64,000 bases of DNA from Peromyscus leucopus (Eukaryota > Chordata > Mammalia > Rodentia > Cricetidae). The translations under genes were made by a program, and so were the position numbers. The notes beneath the pieces were generated by a model that did not search any database, was not told the DNA's origin, and was given only the letters and a program-made list of their open reading frames with translations. The first letter of the stretch is position 1, and every line of letters starts with the position of its first letter. Below are positions 22,600 to 35,444 of the stretch, in pieces. The stretch lies in assembly GCF_004664715.2 (NCBI RefSeq), contig NC_051074.1, positions 18,973,558-19,037,557 on the forward strand, in the 5' to 3' direction.

Positions 22600-23330
22600 A
22601 TGAACAGCTCCCTCAGCCACGTACTCCCACCATGATGGACAATTTGCCCGAGCCCCAAAGCAACAAGGTCAAACATCATGGGACTGAAAGACTCTCCTAA
22701 TGATCATGTTACACCCACAGGGCAGTGCCTTGTTCAACCCTCACCAGGGAAGCTTCCTCTCACAGTTGATGGGAACGAATACAGAGACCCACAACTGGAC
22801 AATATGCTGAGATTGGGAGACTTAAAGTCACTCAAGTCTTAAATGGGATATCTTTGTCCAACTCCTCCCCTCGAGATCCAGGGAACCTATGTGGGAAAGG
22901 TAGCAGAAAGATTGTAAGAGCCAGAGGTAATGAATAACTCCAAGGAAACAGTATCCTCCAGACACAACAGGCCTACCTACGGCACACAGGAACTCATAGA
23001 AATAAGCCTGCGCAGGTTCAAACCAGACAGGGTCCCAGCACTGAGAAGGGCAAGCAGACAAGCTCCCATACCACTAACCAAGACAAAGGGAAACACAGTG
23101 TTCTCCACTGGAGTGTCACTGGGTGCAACAAACACATGTGAGGGCAGGCCCTGCGCCGAGAGCAGATGACCAACACAAAACAATACAACGGTAGTTTGTA
23201 GACTTTGTTACAGGTTGCTTTGTTTGCACATTTTTAGCTTCTTGGTCTTTTGCTTATTCATTTTGATTTCTGTTTTTTTTTGGGGGGGGTTCTTTGTGTG
23301 TGCATTTCTTGTTTGTTTGTTTCTTTCTTC
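22600..23330 (+). mobile_element. Rodent L1 3' UTR (Lx-type)
   Basis: Phrases typical of muroid L1 3' UTR: GGGAAGCTTCCTCTCACAG, ATACAGAGACCCACAACTGG, TTAAATGGGATATCTTTGTCC and AAGATTGTAAGAGCCAGAGG. It ends in a T/G-rich section around 23270-23320. 5'-truncated. Confidence 0.75.
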
Positions 23331-24120
23331 TATCAATGAAAAGAATTACTTGTGGCCAATCAGAGGGTAGTCCCAAGTTACAGAAACAGAGACTTAGAAA
23401 GATCAACCCAAGCTTGCAGGGACGGTAAGAGCGTGGAAAAAGACAAAACAGAGAGTTCCAAGGGTGCAAATGTATCGATTGTACAGGAGTGCTAAACATG
23501 ATGCTTTTAAATTTATAATCAAAACTTGATACCCAAGCTTAATGAACAATAGATGAGACATTTCCACTTTTGCTTGAAGCACTTTTATTGACTTTTACAC
23601 TTCCTGGCTTTTGACAGCAAGTATCTTCCTGATGCTAGTGTCCCAACTATTATCAGGATTATCATTCAAATGGCACTTGCAGATCTAAGACAAGAAGTAC
23701 TGCTCTACTGCCCTGAGTAACATTAAATGCCATGACATTATTATTCATAAAATGCTGATTCTGACCCCTAGCTAGATAGAGCAAAGTTTCCTAGGGGCCA
23801 TTTTCCATGTGTGCAGACTGTGCCTTCTCAAGCAACAAAACCTAGCCAGAGAATGGGCAGCAGCTCCTGTGGGCTTCCCATCACGGTTAAGAAGAGACAA
23901 TCAAGAGACATCAACACCTCCATATCACAGGTATCGGAATTATCTCATAACATTTTTAAAGCACCACTATATAAACTACTCAGCAAACAGGTACAGACAT
24001 GCTTGAGGGAATGGAAAAGTAAATGTCCTCAGTAAAGCAATGGATATTAACAGAAAAACCAAATGGAAACTTTAGGCTAAGAAAAGAGTAATCACTAACA
24101 AAAATGGAAGTCACTGGTTG
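23331..24120. other. Unique intron
   Basis: No gene or repeat recognised. Confidence 0.6.
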
Positions 24121-24128
24121 TTCTACAC

Positions 24129-24351
24129 TGGTGGTTCTCAACCCTCCTAATGCTGCAACCCTTTAATACAGTTCCTCATGTGTGGTAACCCCCAGCCATA
24201 AGATTATTATCGTTGCTACTTCATAACTGCAGTTTTGCTACCACTGTGAATTATAATATAAATATCTGTGTTTCCTGATGGTCTTATTCCACCCCTGTGA
24301 AAGGGTGTGTCAACCCCCAGAGGGTCAGGACCTACAGGTTGAGAACCACTG
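24129..24351. mobile_element. URR1 (hAT-type DNA transposon)
   Basis: A 223-bp non-autonomous element with terminal inverted repeats GGTGGTTCTCAACC / GGTTGAGAACCACTG and the URR1 interior. It is flanked by TTCTACAC (24121-24128) and TTCCAAAC (24352-24359), a 6/8 match to an 8-bp hAT target-site duplication. Confidence 0.93.
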
Positions 24352-24359
24352 TTCCAAAC

Positions 24360-26640
24360 AATGAAGGCAATTCAGAGGGAAAAAAAACCCATGGATGATA
24401 GAGACCCAAACATAGCCCTAGACACATATAGTGCTACGATAGAAGCTTGCAATCCTTGCCTTGAGAATTTTAGAGTGGATACAGTATCTAAATGGATATT
24501 CAAAGAAACAACAGCAGAACTTTTCCCATTTGATAAGTGATATGAACCTGCAAATTAGGTCAGTAGTTCCCAAAAGGATAGATCCACAGAAATACACATT
24601 AAGCTATCACGTAATGAGTTCCCAAAAACTAAAACAAAAACACCCTGAAAGCAGTAATATTTCTCTGCCAATGAGAAGGGTAATTTGAATGACATTTTTG
24701 TCAGCATCACGAGAGTAGGGCGGTACTTTTAAATACTTTGAAAGTATTAAAGCAATTTAAATTTTCAAGCCAAAATTCTAAATCTAGCAAAAATACACTT
24801 CAGGAATAAATAGGAAATTAAGAAGTATACTGATGAAGAATAACTTACAAAATTTCTTAGCCAGCCTGCCTGCCTGCCTGCCAGAAAAGAACAAAGGGAA
24901 GTTCTTCAAAGAGAAAAGGACAAGGAAGGCTCTCGGGAAACTCAGAGGGAGCAACAGGCAATGCAGGGAGATGGGCAACCCAACGGCCTCCACTTCTACC
25001 TGCAGGATTCCTAAAACATCTTCGAAACATTCAAACCAAGAACAGGGTAAGACCCGCAAAGCTAGATGCGGGTGGTGGTTAAAGCTCCTTTACCATTTCC
25101 TTCTCTTTTAGTCAGCCGCCCAGAGGATGGCCAAAGCAATGGTGCCTCGGCCCAGAGACCTCTCCAATGCTTCTGACCATGCGCTACATTGATCAGACAC
25201 CCTTATCCCACTACAGCTTTAATGGGGGGGGGGGTTAGTGCCTTCTGGGGATGGGGTGGATAAAGGAGCAGCTAAGAACGCACCTGGCTAATCCACCTCT
25301 GCACATGAGTTTTAATCATGGAGCAAGAGACGGTTAAAAAGAAAGTTCTTTATGATCTGGCCAAACACAACTAAACAAACTTCTCTATTCTGTGCTGACG
25401 TGTTTATACACAACTATAGTCAGTGTTCCCTACATCACCATGCAGACTTTAGAGTAAGTCTTGCTCTACCACCAGTGACAGGACTCTGCGCCTCTTTGCG
25501 CCTCCTGAGTATAGACTCAGGAATGTTATCTAGCTTCAGATCATAGTCCAAGATTCCAAGCAAGACGCCATGAGGAACACTGTAATTCTGAGAATAAGAG
25601 AAATGTGACCTTAGCCTCATGAGCATGTATCAGGAGCCTGCGAGTCACCATTACTCATGTTTTACTAATAAAATACAGAGGCAGACAAGGCCCCATTGGG
25701 GACCACTGCATTAGGGCAGAGAAGTAAACAGTGAATGAAAGCGCTGTACAGCTGTGGAGAGGAGCGAGCTGCCACTTCCCTGCTACGTTCACAAAGCATG
25801 TTTTTGGCATGCAAGCAAGGAATGACCTTATTATTTTTTAAGAACTGTTTCATATCCAAGAGCCCATATAAATCTCTTCAAAGGTTTTTTTAAAGGTTTA
25901 AAAGCCAGGGAATTGAGATGTTTCAGCACCATTAAGGCTAACCTTGGCACTGCAACTGCTACCAATCAATTTTTTTCCTTCTAGAAAGAATGCGTAATTT
26001 TGATGAATGCTATTGCAAATTACACACTGGAAACATAATTTTTCATCTGAATGGGGCCAATGTCTCTTGGCACGCTTGTCACCATCACAATATGACTGCT
26101 GATCTTCAGATACAGTTATTAACAACTTCAGGAAAGCATTCCGAAGACCAATTCTCCTGTTAAGGTCAATGATTGCCAGTTAATGACCAATTGGCTCTAA
26201 CCATTGCTGTCCTGACCTTTACAGCATGTTTTAAAATACAAAACAATAAACAACTATTAATAATGATCTGTTTGGAAGGGTGGTTTTCAGTGACCATCTA
26301 TGCCTGCTGAAAACATAACTGTTTTGTGTTTATAGAATCACTCAGTCAGTTGCTGATTTTCACTTGTTTTCTCTTGCAGCTGCTGGTGTTTGATCATTAA
26401 AATGGAAATAGGGGTGGAGGGTGAGGAGACTGAAAATCTGAGATGAGCTCTGTTGGCACTAAGCAGCATAAAATACTAGTGAAACATGTACTGGGGTAGA
26501 TAACAGGGCACTAAAAGGCACCGGATGAAAACTAAAGGCCATCATTTTCATTACCAAAGGCCCTCAAAATGCTCAGTGAAGATGCTTCACATAGTTTATT
26601 TATCTGTTTAGTTTCCTTCTGATTTTATGCAACAGATTTA
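24360..26640. other. Unique intron
   Basis: No gene recognised. Contains a short CCTG tetranucleotide run at 24861-24882 and a G11 run at 25224-25234. Confidence 0.6.
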
Positions 26641-26644
26641 TACT

Positions 26645-26890
26645 TGACGTGTTGTTTGAAATTAGTTCTTCACTTACAGTAATCTCGAGTCCCTTCCACA
26701 ATAGCATGCACAGTTTATCTTATTTACTTAATAGCTGCACAGTATTCTAATCTGAGGATAGAAATTTATGTAATTACTCCTATGTTGAGGCCTATTTCAG
26801 TCATCTATCATTTGTATTGTTTATTTTGCTCTTTTATTGCAAGCAATGCTCCTGTGGACATCCTGGGAAACAACTTTTGTACAAAAAGGA
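26645..26890 (-). mobile_element. Ancient L1M-type fragment
   Basis: TAGCTGCACAGTATTCTAATC followed by TTTTATTGCAAGCAATGCTCC is a diverged form of a well-known antisense L1M ORF2 3' phrase. Confidence 0.5.
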
Positions 26891-29695
26891 TACCAGGTAA
26901 CTACAATAATTCTCTGTACTCTGACTTGTGTAAGAGGACACTGGCTTTTAGTGACATTTTGTTAGACTATGATTGGAGTGACTGAGACAGACACTAGAGA
27001 TAGAAACTCCTCGGCAATGCCCAGAACCACGTACAGGGAAACGTATCAAAAATGCTCACACATGAAGCTGTTTCTTTACTGATAACAGGGTAAAACTCTG
27101 ATGTCTTTGCTCAGAAATGGTTTTTAAATTTACTCCGATTTTCCTATTTAGTTACCATAGAAAAATCAAGTCTGGTTCATTTATGTGGGGCCTGGCACAC
27201 AACAGCTACAAACTTAACACCTGTCTCCAGTAAATGAATCAAACAACAGATTACTAGATTGAACTGTTGCATAGACAGACTGTGTTATTATGACAAACTC
27301 TAATGCCGCTTTACAAAAGTCACAAGATTCCTGAAACTGAGCCAAAAGAAGCTGGCAACACCACAGGGCGAGCAAGTCACACAACATGAGCACAGCACGG
27401 AGTCAGTCTCCTAGAGGCACAATCACAGACAATTTTCTATGGTGTTCTACCTAATATACATATCTCCACATTCTAGAAAGTTTTTGTAAAACTGAACAAT
27501 TCTATCAATACCTTTTTATGTTGGCTAGGCTTTTGTTCTTCACATATTTGGGTTGCAAACCATCTTATAATCACCTTTTATCTTTTTGTCTGAGATCATG
27601 TGAATGAGATGTAAGCATATTTTCATAAATTTTAACCGCTTCCAATACATCACATAGTACCTTACTTATTAGCTTTGTGGTACATTTTACACAGTGGCAA
27701 TGCATGGCTATAACCTTGCATCTGTTTGAAGACATCGAGAGCACCCTCTATAAAATATGTATGTGTGCACACACCTAGAAAGTGGAGTTGTGAAGGTTAA
27801 GCTTTGGAAGGACACAGAGGACAAGCTGTTTGAACACAAACTGTCATGGGCACTTAAGACAGTGATGTGGCAGTGGAGATATCTGAACTTCCTCCTCCCG
27901 AAGCCCCCTTCACTCTTGTTATTTATCCGGGGGATCAACTGTTGGGGTATCAAGTATAAAACTGGCTGAGGTAGAGTGTACCGGGAGCTACAATTGTACT
28001 CACGACCACAGAACATCCAAAGTGCCAAGTCACAGCAGCAATAGCTTTGTTAAATACAGTACTATGGTTACAGGAATCAATTTTGACAAACCAGAATACT
28101 AAAGGATCATTATTTAGTTTCCTCTATAGTATTTCTAAGACACAAAATTAAGAAAACCAAGTACAAGCACAGTAATATATTTAGTGTGGATGCAGCAACC
28201 AATTGTTTTCTCAAAGTTGAAAATGTACATGCCTGAGGATTCAGTAGCACTTAAATATAATCTACCACACAGAGAAAAACGCATGATGCATACATAAGAC
28301 TATACCTGACTTTAACTCAAAGGTTAAAGGCCACATAAGCCACTCTAGAACAGAAGACAGTGTTATAGACATAAAGTTGTCTTGACCACAGAGAACCAAG
28401 AACTGTTCCATCATTTAAAAACTCCCAAATTATCGTTGTGGATGGCAAATCTGGACTGAGGCAGACTAGAAAGGAATGGAAAATTAGAAGAATATGAGAA
28501 AGGAAAGGAGGCCTTCACTCTAGAGTCTGGCTGAAGCTCTCACCAGCTGAGTCAAAAGATCTAGCACAATTAAGAAAACATACTGTGAAGATCCCCGATA
28601 CAGAGACAATTTTCTTTTTACATGGAGAAATCTCAAATAAGAATTTGAAAATACCAATGAACCATGCTTGAGCCCTAAGCATATACAGCCTTGCTCCTTT
28701 CCCAAATTCAAACGTGTAATTTTCTTTTCCTGTAATTTGAATCTAAAAAACAAGCTATAATTTTTTTTTTAATGGAGTTGGGGATATGGCAGTGTCTTAA
28801 TTCCTGTGAGCAACCCTTGTGACCTATATTTTCCCTTATCTGTTGTAAACCTAACCATTGCATCCCAGGAATCATCCTATGATCTCATTTATCAGGTTTT
28901 TAAAAGAGAAAGTTCCTTAGCAACACTCTGACACATAACCAGAATCTACCAAAATATCATTTGCTGTAAGAATGTAACATGGGACTTTCTCTTGAAAAAA
29001 CCCACATACACACTTGGGTAGGAATTATTCTTTTCTCCATGGTGTCTCTTTTATTAACTGCACACTTAGGTTTGTTAAAAATTCCTTCCTAATGAACTCC
29101 AACTCTGCTTCACATCCACTCGACATGAATTTGTGTCAGGAGGAGGATCAAGAATTTGGCTTCACCTAAATGGAGATCTCTGGCAACTCCTGAGGCTGCT
29201 CAGCAGTCAGTGCTGAGCTATGTCACTGGCTGCTGATAGGAGCATCATCCAGAAGAATCTGCCACAGTTGCTTTTGGAAAAGCCATCAACTGGTGAGCGT
29301 GTCTCCTGAGGCCCTGCATATACAGCGTTGCTGTATCTACAGAAAGAGGTGCTCCGAGTTCTCCCAAGGGTCTGAGAGAATGGGCTCGGCAGGCAGGAGC
29401 AGATCACCAAATCAGTAACGTATTCTGGGGGAAAACTCAAAATCTGACTGCGATCAAAACAACTGTAAAGCTGCTGCAGAGAAGCTTCTTCAGGCTGTCC
29501 TAGGACACTTTCCTGTAAAATCTGGTTCTATGAATTACAGGAAGGATTAGCTTTCCCTGTTTGTTTTGTTTGCTTTAAAATACACATTCTGTGCCTCTGC
29601 AAGTGTACTGAAAGTGAAGTTCTGGTATTTACACACAAGAAATGGCCCTCTGAAGACTGTCTCCAAATGAGTCAAACCTGCTAATCTCCTACTTC
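26891..29695. other. Mostly unique intron
   Basis: About 2.8 kb with no gene or confident repeat. The frame at 29207-29440 on the minus strand has no domain or splice context. Confidence 0.6.
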
Positions 29696-29699
29696 AAAT

Positions 29700-29893
29700 G
29701 TTCATATTTATTATCGAGGCGTGTGCATGGGCATGCACACCACACTGCGCATGTGGGGACACGGCAGAGCACAACTTTGTAAAACCGGTTCTCTCCCTCA
29801 GTGTCTGCATGGGTCCCAGGGACTGAACTCAGATCACCAGGCTTGCATAGCAGGCCGCCGTTACCAACAGAGCCATCTCACCCACTGGCCCTA
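29700..29893 (-). mobile_element. B3-type SINE (B2 superfamily)
   Basis: In reverse orientation: GGGACTGAACTCAGATCACC, then GCATAGCAGGCCGCCGTTACC and GAGCCATCTCACCCACTGGCC, the complement of the tRNA-derived 5' end of B2/B3. Confidence 0.7.
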
Positions 29894-31198
29894 AATCTTC
29901 AGATCACCAGCAACGCTTTCCTATTTGTTGAAGCTAAAATGCCCCCTCTACACTCCAAGTCCTTCAGTCTCCCAAAACTGTTGGCTGGTGAATCCAAAGT
30001 GGTCCTCAGGACACACTGCACATGTTATTTGGTCCCAAGGTTCAAATTGAGTTCTGACTAAAAATAAAATCAAGAATGTACTATTCCCTAACCAGTTTCC
30101 TCAGCTCTGTAATGTTGAAGAACAATAGACTCCTATTTAATTACCGTCCAAAGAGCCTATGTTACCATTTCAAAGTAATATACAATGATTTCTAGTAAGC
30201 CCTAATGTCATAAAAACACATTTCCTCCACAGAGGTAAGATATGTAGTACTGATAAAGGGACAAGGGATGGCTCGGTCTTTGCTGCCCACAGCACAGCAG
30301 CAGACTCTCCAGGAAACCACTGCAGGCAGCCAGTTTTTGCATGCCCCTCCTGATAGACACAGGCTACTGGATCACAACTTACTGCGACAGAAAACCATGT
30401 CACCTGTTCATTAACCAACTGCTTTATATGCCTCTATGTTAAATTACAATCCATTTAACATGGCTTTAGTGAATGTTCAGGGGGCTGACACTACCTGGAA
30501 AACAGTATTACCTTCTTCAAAGAGATTATTCAATTAATGCTGAAAAAGCGAAGTATCTATCATAATCATATCTATGGTTTATTCTTTGATAAATGAAATA
30601 GTTTTCCTAAATTCCTGAAGAACATTAAGATGAAAAATAATCATGGCAGAACACATGTATTCTAAAAATAACAGTGACCAAAAGCTTATGTAACACACAG
30701 CCTATTTTAATTCACACATAGTATAAAACCAATGATAACCTTAGTCATTCGTTTGTTCATATGATCTTTTTAAAGATGTATTTTATGAAACCTCGATTCT
30801 AGAACTAATAATACATTGTTTATGTTTCTTCATCACTTGATACATGTTTGTAGATTCAAAAGTAAATTCATAAAAAAAGAAAGCATAGGTTCTCAGGGTG
30901 CTTTTGTTTTTAAAACAATACAGTAATTTATTTTTTGCTTAGTAGAGATAGGTTTTCCTGGTTGTGGGTATTTAGAAAAATTTTGTCAAAAGTTTAAACT
31001 CAGTCCTAGAATTCTTCAGGACTGTGTCTATGGAAAGTCTGACTTGGCCCCGTGCATGTTCCATTCCACCTCCCAGAGTGCAGAGAAGGCAGGAGAAGGT
31101 TCCTCACATGTGAGCCATATCAGTTATCAAACTCTGAGTCTATTCCTACATGCTGTATTGCTTTGCACTGATTGGAAACCAGATGAAGATCTTAAAAC
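29894..31198. other. Unique intron
   Basis: No gene or repeat recognised. Confidence 0.6.
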
Positions 31199-31209
31199 CT
31201 CAAATAATG

Positions 31210-31370
31210 CCAGGCAGTGGTGGCGCACGCCTTTAATCCCAGCACTAATCCCAGCACTTGGGAGGCAGAGCCAGGTGGATCTCTGTGAGTTCGAGGACAG
31301 ACTGGGCTACCAAGTGACTTCCAGGAGAGATGCAAAGCTACACAGAGAAACCCTGTCTGGGGGGGGGGGA
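31210..31370 (+). mobile_element. B1 SINE with G tail
   Basis: CCAGGCAGTGGTGGCGCACG through GAGTTCGAGGACAGACTGG to AACCCTGTCT, but the tail is G11A (31359-31370) instead of poly-A. A perfect 11-bp duplication CTCAAATAATG flanks it (31199-31209, 31371-31381). TAATCCCAGCAC is duplicated inside (31234-31257). Confidence 0.96.
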
Positions 31371-31537
31371 CTCAAATAATGTAAATCCTTAAAAGATTTT
31401 TATAAGTGACACTTCTTATAACAAGTGTCTAGCAAGACAACTTTAGATAATCACTCAGGAAAAGTGGAGCTTTGAATGTATCTCTACAAATAGATTCTAA
31501 CATTTTCATCTAGCTGTGAGAAATGGGAAGAAATAAA

Positions 31538-31680
31538 GGTTGACTATCCTTTACATAAAATCCTTAGGACAAGAAGGCTTTGGATTTCAGAAGGCCTTTG
31601 ATTTAGGGGATCCTTAAACATCCCTAATCCAAAGATCTAGAGTATGAAATATTCCAAAATTTAGCATTGGGACATTAACA
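31538..31680. mobile_element. Possible MER-type DNA transposon relic
   Basis: GGTTGACTATCCTTTACATAA at the left and ACATCCCTAATCCAAAGATC further right resemble the near-palindromic ends of an old mammalian DNA transposon. Family not certain. Confidence 0.35.
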
Positions 31681-32334
31681 ATAAGAAATAAAGTTCCCAT
31701 GGTGACGAAGTGAGGAACTATGAAGGGGTGGTTAGCCACCTCCACAGTCCTGATAAGCATGCAGAAACATTAATGAAAGCTTGAAATACTGGCTTCTGTG
31801 TTGATTCTGAAGGTGGCCTTCATATAAACCATTCTACCTATACAGGTTCATTTTCGTATATGAAACTAGACTCCTGGATTCTAACCCATCCATGTGTAAG
31901 AACTCTGACTCAAAGTTCAAGTCTAGAAGACACACTGTACCATCTTTGTACATCGTAGGTTCTCAAAGTAAAATGTCAACAAACCAAGAAGCATTTGTTC
32001 TGACTTGAGAAAGAAGAAAATTGAGTTAAAAGTGGAACTACTGATGAGGGAGTTCTGTTCCACCTACTGATTATCTCTAGCTTGGCAAGTAACTGAGCTG
32101 AGCAGGCCAGGAGAAAACGTCAAGATCAACAGGAGTAGGAACAGATTAACACCTGAATGCGACCAAAGAAGCAAAACCACAGTCTCTGGAAATAGGAACT
32201 GAGCTATGAACCCAAGGCCTGAGGCAAAGCTCAGAGTCAGGGCGCTTCACGAATGCCTGCTCTCCCGCCAGGTCCTGTGTAATAACCTCCATGAAGGTTA
32301 TTTGCATATTTCATCTCCTGACAAGATCATGGCT

Positions 32335-32442
32335 TTCCTGGAAGCAAGGATTATTGTCTCGTTTACATTTTCATCCCCTGCTACATCCAGCACACATTCA
32401 TTTAATATTAGGCAAATTAATTTAAGTATGATGCCTTCTTGA
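32335..32442 (+). mobile_element. Possible L2/MIR-type 3' end
   Basis: GCAAGGATTATTGTCTCGTTT followed by TCATCCCCTGCTACATCCAGC and ATTCATTTAATATTAGG resembles the L2 terminal region. Diverged. Confidence 0.45.
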
Positions 32443-32539
32443 GAAAATCAGTGCTTATCTTGACATTCAAGCAAAGCATCAGCTTGAGTGAAAGTCAAAA
32501 TATTTATCATTAGGCAAGTTTGTTTTTTTCTTTATTTTA

Positions 32540-33150
32540 GCTTTCACTTTATTAAGACTATGTGTGCACATGGTTTCAATCATCAAATAACTCCAGGCTT
32601 ATTTAGTAACAAAGCAAACTAGTCTTCCCCCATGATCCCACCATTTATCTCCCTTCCCAGAGGTAAACATTTTAAGTTCCATCAGAAGATTAATCCAGAA
32701 TACACTTCCATATTTCCGAACACCATGCCAGCACTGCCATTTTCAGTATCAAGTTTGAATCATTTTTTCTCATATGACAGTAAGACCTGAACTCTGTCTG
32801 TCCTACTTACAACCAGCATACACAGACTCCTTGACTTATTCCTTGGTAATTTAAGTTGGAGTCTTATCTAGTATTCATAGAATTACAACTATATAAGTAG
32901 TTCAGATCTCAGCTATGTCATGAACTCTTATTACTTCTTTCCAAGCACAACTTCTGTTTATATGAAGTTAATAAGATTTTGGGTTGTATTTTGTTGCTTT
33001 GTTTTCCTAGTTTAGTGGTCTAAGTGTGTAAGAGGAATTGCACACCAATGTCTTTTCTAGGTAATATCTCATAAGTTTTTCTGTGCATTATACCTGTGCC
33101 CCTTTGTCATTTTAAGGAGAAATTGAATACTTAAACTGTTTTTAACAGTG
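32540..33150 (-). mobile_element. Possible ancient L1M fragment
   Basis: Diverged antisense L1M-like sequence: CATTTATCTCCCTTCCCAGAGG near 32643 and ATTACTTCTTTCCAAGC further on. Weak match. Confidence 0.35.
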
Positions 33151-33482
33151 TTTCATTTACCAACCCCATGTTTTATTCAGTGGGAGGCTGGCTGGGTTGT
33201 GGATTCATTCTAGATATCCACTGATGAAATAAAAACAAAAGAGAAAAACTAACAGAGAGACGTGATGCCTGGGACCCCAGCATCAGATGGGCTGGGGGAG
33301 AAGGATCACGAATTAAAACAAAATGGTGATAATTGACTCTGGTGTGTCACAATGAAAGGAGAGGATCCCTAAAGCCAGATCTCACAGCATTCTGCCTTCA
33401 GTTTTCTCGACAGCCAGTCAGTTTCCTTAGCTGACAAAAAGGATGTCAGTCATATCAAAAGTTACTATACAGGAGCCATAGA

Positions 33483-33792
33483 AAGGACTGAGCTGGGTCT
33501 CCCTCAAATTCATATTCTGAAGCCCTAGCCCCCCCAAATTACTCTCCCTGGAGATATGTCCTTAAGAAATAAGTTTAATAGAGGTCATATGCCCTATCTC
33601 AAAAGACCAGGACTCTAAGTTATCTCTGCTGTGTGAGAAGAGAAGAGCCATCTGAAAGCCAGGAAGAGCCCTCATCAGAAACCAATGCTTCTAGGCACCG
33701 ACCTTGGCTCTCTCCCCTCCAAACTGCTATGAAATAAAGATCAGTTGTTCAGTCACCAGTGTCCACTATCGTCTTACAACGGCCTGAGCAAG
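33483..33792 (+). mobile_element. Old mammalian LTR-like repeat
   Basis: GGTCTCCCTCAAATTCATAT, GAAGCCCTAGCCCCCC, ATAGAGGTCATATGCCC, GAAAGCCAGGAAGAGCC, ATGAAATAAAGATCAGTTG and GGCCTGAGCAAGATAATA follow the order of a mammal-wide LTR with an AATAAA-type signal. Precise family not named. Confidence 0.65.
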
Positions 33793-33894
33793 ATAATAGA
33801 GCATAAACTTAGAAGGGATTTTGAATATTAGTTCTCTTTCTGGGTATTAATGAAACACGCTATTTAAAAGAGAGAGATATTAAAGACTGTGGTG

Positions 33895-34048
33895 CAGAGC
33901 TGGTCATGCTTGCACACGCTTTTAAACCCAGGATGTGGGAGGCAGAGGCAGGAGGCTCTCTGAGTTGGAGGCCAGCCTGCTCTACACAGCAAGCTCCAGG
34001 ACAGACAGGGCTACATAGAGAGAACTTGTCTTCAAAAATTAAAAAGAA
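33895..34048 (+). mobile_element. B1 SINE with target-site duplication
   Basis: GGTCATGCTTGCACACGC, GAGGCCAGCCTGCTCTAC and ACAGGGCTACATAGAGAG, then an A-rich tail. Flanked by AAAGACTGTGGTG (33882-33894) and AAAGATTGTTGTG (34049-34061), an 11/13 match. Confidence 0.94.
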
Positions 34049-34347
34049 AAAGATTGTTGTGTGGTTTGCCACCCACTGAATTAGAACCACAGTTGGGGTG
34101 AGAAAGTCTAACTCTGGGAATCATTTAACCTTTCAGCTTCTCCATACGTAACCAAGGAGATTATCTTTAACTGGTCTTTTGCAAAACATACCAGGAGCCT
34201 ATTTAGCTGCTGGCAGAAGCCACAACAGAATCACTGCCCAGGATAATCTGGGGAAACGCACACTGAATTTAAAACAAAGTCTACTGACATAAATTAAATT
34301 CTAGTAAACAATAAAAAACTAAATAGAATAAAAAATGTGATGGGCAA

Positions 34348-34690
34348 TGTGGGAGCCCATTTTCAGGTTTCCTAGTGTCTTTACCCAGCAGGTCTGCATA
34401 GGGAGTATGATTGGCCCAGGGGCCTGAGTGCAGGTGTCTGAGATGGTCTGCACTTGGCTGTGCTGAGGGGAGGGGGGAGGTCTTTTGCTCCACCCCTTGG
34501 CGTCTATAAATACCCTGGGGCAGAGACAGTCGGGGCCCGTTGGAATAGGTTCCAGGCCCTCTCGAGGCTATTCTGTATTTTCTATCTGTTTCTCTCCACA
34601 CTCTAACTCCTTCTATCTAGTATTTCCTGCTGCTCGCACTCAAGAGCACTCTGGGGAACTGTGGGGGTGGTAGCCAGCCCCTCCCCCACA
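34348..34690 (+). mobile_element. Solo ERVK-class LTR (IAP-like)
   Basis: A 343-bp LTR bounded by TGTGGGAG and CTCCCCCACA. It has a TATAAATA box at 34505-34512 followed by CAGAGACAGTCGGGGCCCG. It resembles cricetid IAP-like LTRs as I remember them. Flanking GGGCAA (34342-34347) and AGGTAA (34691-34696) could be a 6-bp duplication with two transitions. No internal genes. Confidence 0.75.
34505..34512 (+). promoter_or_regulatory. TATA box of the solo LTR
   Basis: TATAAATA sits centrally in the 343-bp LTR and is followed by GC-rich sequence, as expected at a U3/R junction. It would drive transcription antisense to Fbxl17. Activity is not shown by sequence. Confidence 0.6.
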
Positions 34691-35423
34691 AGGTAACATT
34701 CAGAACTCACTAATCCCAAGCAGTCTGGAGTTCATCATAATGAGAGCACATGCACACACCCTGTGACTTGACAGACTTCTGCTGTTATGGACTGTTTTGA
34801 TATTAGCAGAATTCAAATTGGAAAAAATAAACCATAAATACAGCTTTCTGAGTACTGAGACTCCAAGAAGTTGTCATCTACAAATCAAGTATGTTAAAAT
34901 TCCTAATATTCAGTTTTAGCTCAGAGATTCAGAATGTACTTTCTATGTACAAGGTTCTCCTGTTCAGTACTCAAAAACATAAAAAATAAAAAAATAATAA
35001 TAAAGGATAGAAAAAGCAAAGAATTTTTAAAAAGGGAAAGACTGGTGTATGTTGGAGTTGGGTGCTGAGGCCTACTTTGTGAGAAATGTGTTTTGAGAGA
35101 GGTTTCTGCTCTTATATCTCCTGAGGATAAGTAGAGAATGGACCATCACCATCACACCACAGTGAACGGCAAAGGTCCAACATCAGCAGGTAATAGGAGA
35201 CCTGTGTAGTAAACCAGCATTGACCACAGGGTCCTGCCCTTTCCAAGTCACATTCCCGTATAGAGTGCCAAGACCACGGGAATCTGAACTGATCTAAAAA
35301 ATCAACTAGGAAAAACATCCACTCATCAAGAGATGTTTAAACCTAAACATGTAACATTGGCATCCCCTTCTGGCAGAAATGAGGAAAGGGCAGACGACAG
35401 TAGAGACACGCCATCTTTAAAGC
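34691..35423. other. Unique intron
   Basis: No gene or repeat recognised apart from A-rich runs near 34980-35035. Confidence 0.6.
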
Positions 35424-35444
35424 GGGGGGGGGGGGGGGGGGGGG
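35424..35444. repeat. G21 homopolymer
   Basis: Twenty-one consecutive G on the plus strand, with non-repetitive sequence on both sides. Confidence 0.97.

Noticed and set aside
34348..34690. A cellular promoter or CpG island at the TATA box
   Set aside because: The TATA box lies within an LTR with clear TG...CA ends and there is no CpG clustering.
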